A stretch of DNA of 55,678 nt from Bacteroidota bacterium (GCA_026390935.1 JAPLEZ010000077.1:1-55678); one strand, 5' to 3'. Positions 33,716 to 42,992 are shown, counted from the first letter of the stretch. Notes: a model not told the origin generated them from the sequence alone. Numbers and translations: made by a program.

Positions 33716-34324
33716 TTAGTTTTTATTTTCAATTTTGGTGATGGCTGCATCTGCCCATAGATCTTCGAGATTGTAAAATTCTCTTGTATGCTCTTGGAAA
33801 ACGTGAGCGATGACAGAAACATAATCCACCAATATCCATTCGGAATTAGCAAATCCTTCTCTTTTCCATGGGTATTCACCAGTGGTTTGTTTTACTTCTT
33901 TTTCTAGGCTACCTGCAATTGCATCAACGTGGGTGCTTGAATTCCCGCTTGCAATCACGAAAAAGTCGCAAATGGAATTCTGTATTTTTCTTAAATCGAT
34001 GATTACAATGTCCAGTGCTTTCATTTCTTCCATTCCTGCAACTACCAGGTCGGTAAGTTTTTGAGAAGGACTAAGGGCTTCTTTTTTACTAACAACTTTT
34101 TTAGGAGCAGCAGTTTTTTTAGCTACAACTTTTTTAGCAGCAGGAGCTTTTTTTGCTGCAGCCTTTTTAGGAGCAGCAGTTTTTTTAGCAACTGCTTTTT
34201 GTGTTGCTTTAGGCTTTGCGCTTTTCACTGTTGTTTTTGTTTTAGCCGGAGTTGTAGTTTTTGGTTTTTTAACTGCAACTTTTGCTTTAATTTTTTTTGT
34301 AGTCCCCTTAGCTTTTCCGGCCAT
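33716..34324 (-). CDS. rsfS: Ribosomal silencing factor RsfS with a histone H1-like N-terminal extension
   Basis: The C-terminal 115 residues are a clear RsfS domain: LTDLVVAGMEEMKALDIVIIDLR, CDFFVIASGNSSTHVDAIAGSLE, and EWILVDYVSVIAHVFQEHTREFYNLEDLW. RsfS binds uL14 and blocks subunit joining in starvation. The first 85 or so residues are unusual: almost only Lys, Ala, Pro, Thr and Val, with repeated KKTAAPKK and AKKAPAAKK, like eukaryotic H1 tails and bacterial HctB/AlgP-type tails. Family members are normally about 105-130 residues. No internal ATG precedes the RsfS domain, so the extension is translated. It should bind RNA or DNA non-specifically; its purpose is unknown. Confidence 0.93.
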   Translation of the reverse strand: MAGKAKGTTKKIKAKVAVKKPKTTTPAKTKTTVKSAKPKATQKAVAKKTAAPKKAAAKKAPAAKKVVAKKTAAPKKVVSKKEALSPSQKLTDLVVAGMEEMKALDIVIIDLRKIQNSICDFFVIASGNSSTHVDAIAGSLEKEVKQTTGEYPWKREGFANSEWILVDYVSVIAHVFQEHTREFYNLEDLWADAAITKIENKN

Positions 34325-34416
34325 TGAAAAATGATTTTATATTTACGGTCAAAAGTAAGGAAATTAATCTATACTTTTTCCTATCATTTAAAGGCATTTG
34401 AAAATTAACATTGTTT

Positions 34417-35184
34417 ATGAGTAACGCTGTGTTTACAAGGGTTTTGGAGATAGATGAGGTGCTTTCCACTAATGCGGAGGCGAAACGACTTTGCAAGGAG
34501 GTGAACGGTCAAAATTTAGCGGTTTGGACGAGAAGACAAATTCAAGGGAGGGGACAAGTCGGCACTTCTTGGTTTACTGGCGACGAAAAAGATATTGCTA
34601 TAAGTTTTGTTTTTTATCCTGGTGCACTTCCAGTTCAAAAGCAGTTTTTGTTGAATATGGTGGTTTGTAACGCTGTGTATAATTACGTGAAATCCAATGT
34701 GAATAAGGATGTTAGTGTTAAGTGGCCAAATGATATTTTAATAGGGCGAAAGAAAGTCTGCGGTATTTTGATTGAAAATGTGCTCAGGGGAAATACCATT
34801 GATCATTCAGTGATAGGTATAGGATTGAATGTGAACACTAAGGAATTTCCTGATCACCTTCCGCATGCCACTTCAATTGCGATAGAGAATTTTGCTTTTA
34901 TAGGTTCGCAGAGAAGTGAAACTTTGGATTTGATTGATCATGTTTCCAAGCACGTGGCGGCATTTTACGAACCAATTTTTAACGAAGAATTGATTTGTTC
35001 AGAGTATTTAAAACATCTTTTTGGAATTAATAAAGAGCTGACGTTTATTAAGGAAGGACAAGAGTTTAAAGGTGCAATTACAGGCGTGGATGATGCCGGA
35101 AAACTGAAAATGCTGGTAGAAGGAAAAGAAGTGTTTTTCGGATTTAAAGAAATACAATTTCAAATATCTGGGGATAGATCCTGA
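34417..35184 (+). CDS. birA: Biotin--[acetyl-CoA-carboxylase] ligase
   Basis: Activates biotin as biotinyl-AMP and attaches it to the carboxylase BCCP subunit. The catalytic domain has the GRGQVGTSWFT adenylate loop (about 45-55), WPNDILIGRKKVCGILIEN with the active Lys (about 107-125), and a short C-terminal domain. No N-terminal helix-turn-helix is present, so it is not a repressor. Start is ATG 34417 (MSNAVFTRV); a TTG two codons upstream is weaker. It diverges from rsfS. Its last two codons (Arg, Ser) and stop lie in a palindromic element. Confidence 0.94.
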   Translation: MSNAVFTRVLEIDEVLSTNAEAKRLCKEVNGQNLAVWTRRQIQGRGQVGTSWFTGDEKDIAISFVFYPGALPVQKQFLLNMVVCNAVYNYVKSNVNKDVSVKWPNDILIGRKKVCGILIENVLRGNTIDHSVIGIGLNVNTKEFPDHLPHATSIAIENFAFIGSQRSETLDLIDHVSKHVAAFYEPIFNEELICSEYLKHLFGINKELTFIKEGQEFKGAITGVDDAGKLKMLVEGKEVFFGFKEIQFQISGDRS

Positions 35185-35265
35185 AACAAGTTCAGGATGA
35201 CAAATGTGAACCATCCTCTTCAGGTAATACCTGCTAATGTCATCCTGAACTTGTTTCAGGATCTA
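35175..35265. repeat. Palindromic element at the birA / SRPBCC convergent junction
   Basis: Bases 35175-35202 and 35238-35265 are perfect 28-base reverse complements with CCTGAAACAAGTTCAGG in each arm. The left arm provides the birA stop codon. Likely a two-way terminator or dispersed repeat. Confidence 0.88.
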
Positions 35266-35306
35266 CAACTGCACTTTCAAGGGGTAAAATTATGAATGTA
35301 ATTTTT

Positions 35307-35711
35307 CTATTTATAGATCTCTTGCAATTTGTGCATGTTGTAATTGAAAAACTGTGTCAGCGGTCCTTTCACAACCATTTCCATAAACATATTGATATCG
35401 CCTTCAAAATCCATGTACGTCTCACAAGTAGTGTCGCTGAGTGGAGTAATGATGCACTTTAGGTTGAATTTAATAGGGGAGATTTCAGTAGAAACCAAAT
35501 GTACCAATGAAGGTTCTTTTTTATCCTGAAGTTTCAAACCGATGGCAGCCATTTTTTTTATGCTAAAAGAGCATTCTGTTTCGCTGCTTATCCATTTTTC
35601 AACCTTGTCAGTAGGAAGCAACTGATTGAAATTATTGAGATTGGCCAAAAAAGTAAAAACTGTTGCTGCAGTAGCATTAATTACTTTTTTATCGGTTTGG
35701 ATAGAGGTCAT
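35307..35711 (-). CDS. SRPBCC/START-like small protein
   Basis: A 134-residue protein of the SRPBCC (Bet v1/polyketide cyclase-like) fold. It has the usual opening (ATAATVFTFLANLNNFNQLLP) and a C-terminal long helix (GPLTQFFNYNMHKLQEIYK) that closes the hydrophobic cavity, with beta strands between. It has no enzymatic signature and could bind a small hydrophobic ligand. The start overlaps the pyrE stop by one base (TAATG), so it is coupled to pyrE. Function unknown. Confidence 0.8.
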   Translation of the reverse strand: MTSIQTDKKVINATAATVFTFLANLNNFNQLLPTDKVEKWISSETECSFSIKKMAAIGLKLQDKKEPSLVHLVSTEISPIKFNLKCIITPLSDTTCETYMDFEGDINMFMEMVVKGPLTQFFNYNMHKLQEIYK

Positions 35712-36364
35712 TATTTTTCAATTAGTTTACCCCAGTTTTCAGGATCCATTCTCCATGATTTGATAAGATCCTGTTGAGTTTCTGTAATATATCCCGATTT
35801 AACGGCTTGTTGAATCAACATGTCATAATCAGATAAAGTCACCAAATCACACTTTTCTTTTTTGAAGGCTTTGTGCGCTACTTCAAAATCGTAAGTAAAA
35901 ATGGCTGCCATTCCTAAAACTGTAGCACCCGCTGCACGCAGAGATTCAACAGCTTTTAAGCTACTTTTTCCAGTTGAAATTAAATCTTCAATAACAACTA
36001 CTGATTGTCCGGAATTCACCACACCTTCAATAATATTTCCCAATCCATGATCCTTAGGAGCTGAACGAACATAAGCAAAAGAAACTCCTAAATCCTGTGC
36101 CACCAAAGCTCCTTGTGCAATTGCACCTGTGGCAACTCCAACAATAACGTCGGGTTTACCAAAAGTTTCAAGCACTGCGTTGGCCATTTGCTGGCGAACG
36201 TAAGTTCTGATTTTCGGATAGGAGAGGGTAACTCTGTTATCGCAATATATAGGAGATTTCCAACCTGATGCCCATGTGAATGGATCATTAGGTTGTAGCT
36301 TTATCGCTTTGACTTGTAATAGATATTCTGCAACTTTGGCAGCTGCATCTTTATTAAACACCAT
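35711..36364 (-). CDS. pyrE: Orotate phosphoribosyltransferase
   Basis: Makes orotidine 5'-phosphate from orotate and PRPP in pyrimidine synthesis. The PRPP-binding motif is VVVIEDLISTGKSSLKAVE (about 120-138). Other family segments are WASGWKSPIYCDNR (about 26-39), VATGAIAQGALVAQDL and YVRSAPKDHGLGNIIEG. Length 217 is normal. The start ATG is only 8 bases from the divergent NUDIX gene's ATG, so each promoter must lie inside the neighbour's coding sequence. It is coupled to the SRPBCC gene downstream. Confidence 0.96.
   Translation of the reverse strand: MVFNKDAAAKVAEYLLQVKAIKLQPNDPFTWASGWKSPIYCDNRVTLSYPKIRTYVRQQMANAVLETFGKPDVIVGVATGAIAQGALVAQDLGVSFAYVRSAPKDHGLGNIIEGVVNSGQSVVVIEDLISTGKSSLKAVESLRAAGATVLGMAAIFTYDFEVAHKAFKKEKCDLVTLSDYDMLIQQAVKSGYITETQQDLIKSWRMDPENWGKLIEK
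36309..36338 (+). promoter_or_regulatory. Candidate NUDIX promoter inside the pyrE 5' end
   Basis: TTG at 36309-36311 and CAACTTTG at 36331-36338 are separated by 19 bases, a good match to the Bacteroidota promoter (TTG, 19 bases, TAnnTTTG) with one mismatch. Transcription would start near 36345, leaving a roughly 28-base leader before the NUDIX ATG at 36373. Confidence 0.35.
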
Positions 36365-36372
36365 AAGCGCAA

Positions 36373-36990
36373 ATGTATAAAGTTTTTATTAACGGAAAAC
36401 CATTGATTTTCTCTCCACAAAGGTTTTCAACATTGAATTTACTGGAAGTCAGCGGAGAAGAATCAAAAAAAAAGTTACTAACCATTATTGAAAAAATGGA
36501 AGTCGACGACGTTTCAACAGGCTTTGAAATTGTATCGGTTGACGTGGAGAAATTATGGCAAGAGTTCAAAACCTTGTATAAGCCAATAGCAGCAGCTGGT
36601 GGAGTTGTTAAGAAGTCGGGGAAGATTTTAGTGATCTACCGTTTGGGGAAATGGGATTTGCCGAAAGGCAAAATGGAAGAAGGGGAAACTATTGAGCAAT
36701 CTGCTTTAAGAGAAGTGGAGGAAGAATGTGGTATCACCGGACTGAAAATTGTTGATAAACTTCCTGAAATTTTTCACACTTATGATATCAAGGGTCAGCG
36801 AATTTTAAAAACTACATACTGGTTTGAAATGACTACCGACTTTGAAGGTGAGTTTAAACCGCAAACAGAAGAAGATATTTCGGTTGTTAAATGGGTGGGG
36901 AAAGAGGATATGAAGGAGGTGTTGGAGAATACGTATTTGTCGTTGGAGGAGTTGTTGAAAAACTATCTGAACCATGATTCACATGATTAA
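36373..36990 (+). CDS. NUDIX hydrolase with N-terminal extension
   Basis: A 205-residue NUDIX protein. The box is intact: GKMEEGETIEQSALREVEEECGI at about 99-121 (shown here by its key residues G99, E104, R113-E114, E117-E118, G120). An N-terminal region of about 70 residues without clear family precedes it. It diverges 8 bases from pyrE, so a nucleotide or nucleotide-sugar substrate is plausible but not shown. The C-terminus (LNHDSHD) and stop codon are supplied by a palindromic element, in the same frame as at ytxJ. Confidence 0.88.
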   Translation: MYKVFINGKPLIFSPQRFSTLNLLEVSGEESKKKLLTIIEKMEVDDVSTGFEIVSVDVEKLWQEFKTLYKPIAAAGGVVKKSGKILVIYRLGKWDLPKGKMEEGETIEQSALREVEEECGITGLKIVDKLPEIFHTYDIKGQRILKTTYWFEMTTDFEGEFKPQTEEDISVVKWVGKEDMKEVLENTYLSLEELLKNYLNHDSHD

Positions 36991-37064
36991 AGGATTAAAG
37001 GAAAGCTAACTCGATACATGCTCTGAATCTTTTAATCCTTTAATCATGTGAATCATGGTTCAGA
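36966..37064. repeat. Palindromic element (CTGAACC family) at the NUDIX / TlpA-like junction
   Basis: Bases 36966-36997 and 37033-37064 are perfect 32-base reverse complements. The loop matches that at 21805-21839 at most positions. The left arm forms the end of the NUDIX gene. Compared with the 21773 copy, paired positions in both arms have changed together. Confidence 0.9.
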
Positions 37065-37068
37065 CAAT

Positions 37069-38481
37069 TTATCCCTCAATCAATCTTTTAAATTGATATT
37101 CAAATCCCTGAGAAGGGCTTTTTGCCGGATAATACACGATTTTCCCATCGGGACTTATTAGAATCCATTGTGTCATCTGGTTTCTTTCGTAGTTTTCTAC
37201 TCTAATATCTTCAATACGGTAATTGATTAGCACGTCTTCATTCTTTTGATAGTGAATCACCGGCCAGTTGTGTTTGTTTTGCTGAATGAACTGGTCGTAT
37301 AGTTTTTGATCGTAATCGGTGGAAATGCTAATGATTTCAAGGTTGTTGGCATATCTCTCGTTTAGGTATGTGAGTACTTTCATCTCTTCTTCATAACCTT
37401 TGTCCCATGCTTTAAAGAAGCTGAGGTAAACGTACTTTCCTTTGTGGTTACTTAGTTTGAATTCAGTTTTATTGGTATCCTGCAAAACGATTTCAGGTGC
37501 TGTAGTTCCTGGTTGAAGATGAAATAATATACTTTTTACATTGAGGGCAGCACGATGAATATTGGGATTTTGAGTGCCGGCAATTACAGAATCTAAAAGG
37601 CCACTCATTGCCTTTTCATTGTACGCCGGGTTTTTCTGTAATTCCAAAAAACCGTTGATTAGTATCAAAGACGAGAGTTCAGAATCATAGGGCGTTCCTG
37701 GAGAAATTAGATGAAGAATGTCTTGATATTTTTGTGCGTTGATGAGGTATACAATATTGCTTTTGTCATCGTTGGCTAAATCAAATTTAAAATAGCCTCG
37801 ATAAATGTTTTGCAATGTTCCTACATATTGAATGTTATTGAGGTCGATAGGAACTCCGGTAAAATATTTTTTGCGAATTTTTTCAGGATGATTTTTTAGT
37901 AAAATAGCATCAAAGGTTGCGATGGTATATTTGAGGTATTGTTTAAAATAAGGATTGTCGTGTTTGTTTAGTTTTTCAAGATCATGTATGAAATTTAAAA
38001 TGAGTTTTGGGCCGTTAGCATAATATAGATTTTGCTTGTGCTTACTGATGAATTCATTAACAGAGCGATCAACTTTGTCGATGAGAAAATTAAGTTCATT
38101 GGTGTCTTGATCTTTGAATCGGAAAGGCTGAACATCTTTTGCCATGTAACCTTCTTCCTTCACTAACTTAGGATTGAGCGGCGGTGCGAAAACATTGTAG
38201 TTTTTTCCAGGCTCAGCAAAAAAGGTGCGTTTCGCCTTTCCCAAAATAACATACACCATTTTCACTTCTGCAATGTCAAAACTTGCTTTGAAACTTCCCT
38301 TGTCATCGGTAATGCCAGCGTAAACGGGTTCTTTTTGTTGAGTGAGAAAATCGGTCACTATTTCAACTCGGAAATTTTGATTGATGAAAGATGATTTTTC
38401 ACAAACAACGGTTGCTTCTGCCGCCCAGGCGGTAAATCCAAAGAATAGAAATAATATACTGATATATCTATACATCTTCAT
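37069..38481 (-). CDS. Exported TlpA-like protein with a degenerate thioredoxin domain
   Basis: A 470-residue exported protein. The signal peptide ends near residue 20 (GFTAWAAEA). A DUF4369-like beta domain (about 25-110) and a helical middle are followed by a C-terminal redoxin domain (about 330-470): APEIVLQDTNKTEFKLSNHKGKYVYLSFFKAWD. Where TlpA/ResA proteins have WCxxC, this has FFKAWDKGYEEEM, with no cysteine. So it probably lacks thiol-disulfide activity and may act as a binding or scaffold protein. Two start codons (38481, 38475) both overlap coaD, so it is coupled to it. The C-terminus is intact, with no frameshift. Confidence 0.8.
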   Translation of the reverse strand: MKMYRYISILFLFFGFTAWAAEATVVCEKSSFINQNFRVEIVTDFLTQQKEPVYAGITDDKGSFKASFDIAEVKMVYVILGKAKRTFFAEPGKNYNVFAPPLNPKLVKEEGYMAKDVQPFRFKDQDTNELNFLIDKVDRSVNEFISKHKQNLYYANGPKLILNFIHDLEKLNKHDNPYFKQYLKYTIATFDAILLKNHPEKIRKKYFTGVPIDLNNIQYVGTLQNIYRGYFKFDLANDDKSNIVYLINAQKYQDILHLISPGTPYDSELSSLILINGFLELQKNPAYNEKAMSGLLDSVIAGTQNPNIHRAALNVKSILFHLQPGTTAPEIVLQDTNKTEFKLSNHKGKYVYLSFFKAWDKGYEEEMKVLTYLNERYANNLEIISISTDYDQKLYDQFIQQNKHNWPVIHYQKNEDVLINYRIEDIRVENYERNQMTQWILISPDGKIVYYPAKSPSQGFEYQFKRLIEG

Positions 38482-38938
38482 TCACCTCTTTTGGGAGAAA
38501 CTGACTGGCGTCGCCTCCGTGTTTCAGGATATCACGAATGATGATGGAATTTATTGCAGAGTATTGTGGTTCAGTTACTAAATACACAGTTTCAATATCT
38601 TTTGCGATGGCGTGATTCATCATGCCTAAACTACGCTCATATTCAAAATCTTTTCCGTCTCTCAGTCCTCGCAAAATGAAACCAGCATTCACCGATTTGC
38701 AGAAATCTATTGTTAATCCTTCGTAGGTGTGAACGGTAACTTTAGAATTGTTTTTATATATAGCGTTGATCCATTTTAGGCGTTGTTCCAAAGGGAAGTA
38801 GCCTTGTTTGTTGGAGTTGTGGCCAATGCCAATGACAATTTCATCGAAAAGGGAAAGTCCGCGCTCCACCACGCTAATGTGGCCAAGGGTAATTGGGTCG
38901 AAAGTCCCCGCAAAAACAGCAATTCTTTTTGTTGACAT
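38468..38938 (-). CDS. coaD: Phosphopantetheine adenylyltransferase
   Basis: Fourth step of coenzyme A synthesis, adding AMP to 4'-phosphopantetheine. The nucleotidyltransferase motif is FAGTFDPITLGHISVVERGL (about 8-27, T/HxGH form). The conserved C-terminal ISSTxIR-like motif appears as INSIIIRDILKHGGD, followed by FLPKEV. Length 156 is normal. Its end overlaps the TlpA-like gene by 14 bases. Upstream is a gap holding a GGCGCGCG-type palindrome. Confidence 0.95.
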   Translation of the reverse strand: MSTKRIAVFAGTFDPITLGHISVVERGLSLFDEIVIGIGHNSNKQGYFPLEQRLKWINAIYKNNSKVTVHTYEGLTIDFCKSVNAGFILRGLRDGKDFEYERSLGMMNHAIAKDIETVYLVTEPQYSAINSIIIRDILKHGGDASQFLPKEVNEDV

Positions 38939-38974
38939 AAATCAAAGATACAAATTCAAATTGTTGGGACAATA

Positions 38975-39060
38975 CTGGCGCGCGTTTGTAACGCGTGCCC
39001 ATTTATCTTGGCATTTTAAATGCCTTTCTAAATCCGCACGCGTCTGGAGACGCGCGCGAG
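38975..39060. repeat. Palindromic element (GGCGCGCG family) between coaD and a small gene
   Basis: Begins CTGGCGCGCG at 38975 and ends CGCGCGCGAG near 39060. Arms pair imperfectly (GCGTGCCCATTTATCTT against AAATCCGCACGCG). It is a diverged copy of the element in the POTRA/BamA-like gene, here placed after the stop codon of the 92-residue gene. Confidence 0.75.
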
Positions 39061-39066
39061 GGTTCA

Positions 39067-39345
39067 CTATTCCCTGAAGATCTTGATGTAACAATCGGTA
39101 ATCTGATATTCGCCGCCCGGAGCTTGTTTTTCCACCATTTCTTGTGCGATAAATTGGAGTATTCCTTGTTTTTCGGAGACTTTTGTTTGGGTGTCGTGCT
39201 CCCAATCGGCATCTTCTGGAACCACTATTAAACCCAAAAGAAAATCATCGCCTTCTTCAAACTTTAATTTAAAGGATGTTTTTTCACTGGTGTATTGAAT
39301 ATACTGGCCCTTCTTGCTGCCTTTGAATTCTATTTTTTCATCCAT
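39067..39345 (-). CDS. Small protein of unknown function between uvrA and coaD
   Basis: A 92-residue, acidic, cytoplasmic-looking protein (MDEKIEFKGSKKGQYIQYTSEKTSF by composition, then FEEGDDFLLGLIVVPEDADW). No membrane segment, Cys pair or enzyme motif is visible. It follows uvrA by 2 bases, so it is almost certainly in the same transcript as uvrA and the universal stress gene. I do not recognise it. The stop codon lies just before the GGCGCGCG palindrome, 7 bases away. Confidence 0.7.
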   Translation of the reverse strand: MDEKIEFKGSKKGQYIQYTSEKTSFKLKFEEGDDFLLGLIVVPEDADWEHDTQTKVSEKQGILQFIAQEMVEKQAPGGEYQITDCYIKIFRE

Positions 39346-39347
39346 AA

Positions 39348-42155
39348 TTAAAGCGTTTGTTTCAAAAAATCTGAAGTATATGTTTTTCCTTTTTTCACCA
39401 TTTCTTCAGGAGTTCCCTGAAAAACAATTTGTCCACCGTCTTCACCACCGTCGGGACCAACATCAATAATCCAATCGGCGCATTTTATCACTTCCATGTT
39501 GTGCTCAATGAGCCATAGGGAATTCCCGTTTTCAATCAATTGTTGAAATGCAAGCAAGAGGTTCCGGATGTCATGTATGTGGAGGCCGGTAGTAGGTTCG
39601 TCAAAGATAAAAAGGGTAGAAGATGCAGCGGCGCCTTTGGCTAAAAATGAAGCTAATTTGATACGCTGTGCTTCACCACCACTGAGGGTGCTGGAAGATT
39701 GTCCGAGGGTGATATAGCCCAATCCGGTTTCCTGCAAAGGCAAAATTTTGTTGACAATTTTTTGGTCGGGAGTTGCTCTTCCTTCCTTCGGTGCATTGCT
39801 TTTAAAAAAGATCAATGCTTCATCAACGGTTAAATTAAGGATGTCGTTAATGTTTTTATCGCGGTATTTTACTTCTAAAATTTCATCTTTAAATCGTTTG
39901 CCATTGCATTCATCGCAAAGTAAGTTCACGTCGGCCATGAATTGCATGGAAATAGTCACAGTGCCTTCTCCTTCACATTTTTCGCAGCGACCGCCGTCTA
40001 CATTGAATGAGAAATGCGAAGGTTTGTATCCTCGTGCTTTGCACAATGGTAATTCCGAAAAGATGTTTCTTATATCGTCGTAGGCCTTAAGGAAAGTAAC
40101 AGGATTGGATCGGGAGGATTTTCCTATAGGATTCTGATCGATGAATTCCACTCCTTTTAAACGATGGATATCGCCACTGACTTTTCCGTTTTTTCCGCCC
40201 GGAATTTTGTTGATGCTATTTAGTACCTCTTTGTAGGCGATGTCCTGAATGAGGGTTGATTTTCCAGAGCCGCTCACTCCAGTAATCACGGTGAGGATTT
40301 CCAAAGGTAGCTCCACATTTACTTTTTGAACATTGTGCATGGAGGCATCTTCAACCAACACTTTATATTTCCATTTTCTTCTTTCTTTAGGAGTTGGAAT
40401 CGATAATTTCCCCGTTAAATATTGGGTGGTTAAACTTTTTTTAGTCGAGAGCAATTCTTTGTGCGTACCAGCAAAAACAATTTCACCTCCATTGATTCCG
40501 GCCATCGGACCGATATCAATAAGGTAGTCGGCTTCTTTCATTATGTCGGGATCATGCTCCACAACAATCACCGTGTTGCCCAAATCACGAAGTGATTTTA
40601 AAACTTTTATTAATCGCTGTGTGTCTCTCGAATGCAAGCCAATGCTGGGCTCGTCTAAAACATACATGGATCCTACCAATGAAGATCCAAGGGAAGTTGC
40701 CAAATGAATTCTTTGTGATTCACCACCCGATAAAGTGTGTGAAGGCCGCGATAATGTTAAATATCCCAAGCCAACTTCCATTAAATAACGCAGTCGGTTT
40801 TTAATTTCTTCCAATAACCTTTTGGCGATGATCGCATCGTTTTTATGCAGGGAAATATTTTCAAAAAAGGATTGTAATTCGTGGATGGGGGCCTGCATCA
40901 AATCCAAAACATTTTTGTTGTTGATTTTTACCCATGAAGCTTCTTTTCGCAGTTTTGTTCCCTTGCAATCCATGCAGTTGGTGCGACCTCTGTATCGGGC
41001 CAACATCACTCGGTATTGAATTTTGTAAAGCTTGCTTTCTACGTATTGAAAAAACTGATGTATGCCTTTAAAATGCTTGCAGCCGTTCCATAGTAAATTT
41101 CTTTCTTTCTCGCTTAATTCGTTGTAAGGGCGATGAATTGGGAAATCAGCTTTTTCGGCGTTGTTGATGAGTTTGATTTTCCATTCACTCATTTTTTCAC
41201 CTTTCCAGCAGGCCACGGCATCTTCGTAAACAGAAAGATTGGGGTTGGGTATTACAAGATCTTCAGAAATACCAAGTACTTGTCCGAAACCTTCGCAAGT
41301 CGGACAAGCACCTAGCGGACTATTAGGATTAAAAAAATGCGGATTCGGTTCGGTAAATTTAATGCCGTCGGCCTCAAAAACATTAGAGAACTTTTCGGAA
41401 ATTATTTTGTTATTGTCGTGAATTTCAATTTCACAAAATCCATTGCCAACTTGGAAAGCTGTTTGAATGGAATCTTCAATCTGTGAGAGAAAGTCTTCCT
41501 CTTCCGAAGCAGAAAAACGATCGATGACCACTGCAACATCGTGGGCTTGTTTCAATAGCGCTTTATCGGTCAAAACTTCAGAAGTTTTAACTATTTCAGC
41601 ATTTATTTTAATTCTCTCAAAACCTTCTTTAATAAGGTTTTTCAAGAAATCTTCAGTGCTTGATTCTCCGGCTGAAACAGGAGCGAGGAGCAAACCTCTT
41701 TTTTCTTTGTGTTTTTTAATGAAATGGATAACATCCTGCACATTGTGTTTTTTCACTTCTTTTCCCGATTCGGGCGAATAGGTTTTGCCGATTCGGGCAA
41801 AAAGAATTCTTAAATATTCAGCGATCTCGGTGCTTGATCCCACTGACGATCGTGAATTTTTAGTGGTGACTTTTTGTTCAATAGCGATACTGGGCGACAA
41901 ACCTTTAATGTAATCCACATCAGGCTTGTCGATGCGGCCAAGGAACTGGCGGGCGTATGACGACAAACTTTCAACATAGCGTCGCTGACCTTCGGCATAA
42001 ATGGTATCAAAAGCCAGAGAAGATTTTCCTGAACCTGATAAACCGGTGATCACCACTAGTTTATTACGGGGAATAACAACATCAATGTTTTTGAGGTTGT
42101 GCACCCGAGCACCTTTGATGATGATGAATTTTTTTGGATCGTGGTTTTCCGGCAT
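39348..42155 (-). CDS. uvrA: Excinuclease ABC subunit A
   Basis: DNA-damage sensor of nucleotide excision repair; ABC ATPase dimer. Two ATPase modules are clear: Walker [14 protein letters not shown] (about 38-50) and [13 protein letters not shown] (about 640), ABC signatures LSGGESQRI and LSGGEAQRI. The first zinc hook is CPTCEGFGQ plus CMDCKGTKL; the second is [10 protein letters not shown] followed by [11 protein letters not shown]. Length 935 is typical. The universal stress gene is 21 bases upstream and a small gene 2 bases downstream. Confidence 0.98.
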   Translation of the reverse strand: MPENHDPKKFIIIKGARVHNLKNIDVVIPRNKLVVITGLSGSGKSSLAFDTIYAEGQRRYVESLSSYARQFLGRIDKPDVDYIKGLSPSIAIEQKVTTKNSRSSVGSSTEIAEYLRILFARIGKTYSPESGKEVKKHNVQDVIHFIKKHKEKRGLLLAPVSAGESSTEDFLKNLIKEGFERIKINAEIVKTSEVLTDKALLKQAHDVAVVIDRFSASEEEDFLSQIEDSIQTAFQVGNGFCEIEIHDNNKIISEKFSNVFEADGIKFTEPNPHFFNPNSPLGACPTCEGFGQVLGISEDLVIPNPNLSVYEDAVACWKGEKMSEWKIKLINNAEKADFPIHRPYNELSEKERNLLWNGCKHFKGIHQFFQYVESKLYKIQYRVMLARYRGRTNCMDCKGTKLRKEASWVKINNKNVLDLMQAPIHELQSFFENISLHKNDAIIAKRLLEEIKNRLRYLMEVGLGYLTLSRPSHTLSGGESQRIHLATSLGSSLVGSMYVLDEPSIGLHSRDTQRLIKVLKSLRDLGNTVIVVEHDPDIMKEADYLIDIGPMAGINGGEIVFAGTHKELLSTKKSLTTQYLTGKLSIPTPKERRKWKYKVLVEDASMHNVQKVNVELPLEILTVITGVSGSGKSTLIQDIAYKEVLNSINKIPGGKNGKVSGDIHRLKGVEFIDQNPIGKSSRSNPVTFLKAYDDIRNIFSELPLCKARGYKPSHFSFNVDGGRCEKCEGEGTVTISMQFMADVNLLCDECNGKRFKDEILEVKYRDKNINDILNLTVDEALIFFKSNAPKEGRATPDQKIVNKILPLQETGLGYITLGQSSSTLSGGEAQRIKLASFLAKGAAASSTLFIFDEPTTGLHIHDIRNLLLAFQQLIENGNSLWLIEHNMEVIKCADWIIDVGPDGGEDGGQIVFQGTPEEMVKKGKTYTSDFLKQTL

Positions 42156-42176
42156 GACTATAAATAATACCCGGTG

Positions 42177-42992
42177 TTATGCCGGAAAAATAACATCTTT
42201 TTTTGATACTGGTTCGTCTATTCTGATGGTGAGCACCGGTTGTTTCCTGTGCGTTGCTACATCTTCACTAACGCTCCCGAAAAGCAAATGAGAAAGCTGG
42301 CTGTGGCCATGGGTTTCAATCATCAGCAACTCAGGATTGGCTTCGTCGCAGTATATATTAATTCCTTCTTCAACAGATTTTGCTTGCACTGTTTTGCAAA
42401 AATATGTTTTGAGGTTATTGTAGCTGGCAAAATCTTTCATGAGTCGGGCACTATACTCAGGTGTTTCAAAATCCCCGCTAAGCACTTTTAATAAATGAAC
42501 TTCAGGGTGATATAAATCCAAAAGTACTTTTACTTTATTGAAAGAAAGATTGGCCTCGCTGTAAAAATTTGAAGCGAAAACCAGTGTGTTGATGCTAAAA
42601 TCGGGAGTGCTTTCTTTTACAATCAATAAAGGTAGAGTAGCGGTTTTTAGCACTTTATCGGTATTGCTACCATAAATATGATCATGAGTTGTACGGTGAC
42701 CATGACTTCCCATTACAATAAGTTCCATCTTGTTTTTGGAGGCATAAATATTAATGCCGTCGGCAATGGATTCCATTTTCACTGCGTGAATCAATTTTAT
42801 TCCACTCATGCTTTTAAGTTCAGTGATCTCCAGAAATTTCATATTAATTTCATGATCACTTTCCGTGGCCGGCGCCTCTACAATATGCAGTAAATGTATT
42901 TCTGCATTGGCCTTTTTCGCAATGTTTGCGGCTACCCCCAATGCATAATAGGAATACGACGAAAAATCAATGGGTACTAATATTTTTTGCAT
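42177..42992 (-). CDS. Tandem universal stress protein
   Basis: A 271-residue protein with two UspA domains (about 1-140 and 148-262). The first has the ATP loop [12 protein letters not shown] (about 105-116), with PLLIVKE ending; the second has [36 protein letters not shown], where the first Gly of GxxGH is changed, so the second site may not bind ATP. Role is in stress survival, not specified. It begins the minus-strand run with uvrA. Upstream is a 340-base gap with a remnant reading frame and a terminator. Confidence 0.88.
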   Translation of the reverse strand: MQKILVPIDFSSYSYYALGVAANIAKKANAEIHLLHIVEAPATESDHEINMKFLEITELKSMSGIKLIHAVKMESIADGINIYASKNKMELIVMGSHGHRTTHDHIYGSNTDKVLKTATLPLLIVKESTPDFSINTLVFASNFYSEANLSFNKVKVLLDLYHPEVHLLKVLSGDFETPEYSARLMKDFASYNNLKTYFCKTVQAKSVEEGINIYCDEANPELLMIETHGHSQLSHLLFGSVSEDVATHRKQPVLTIRIDEPVSKKDVIFPA

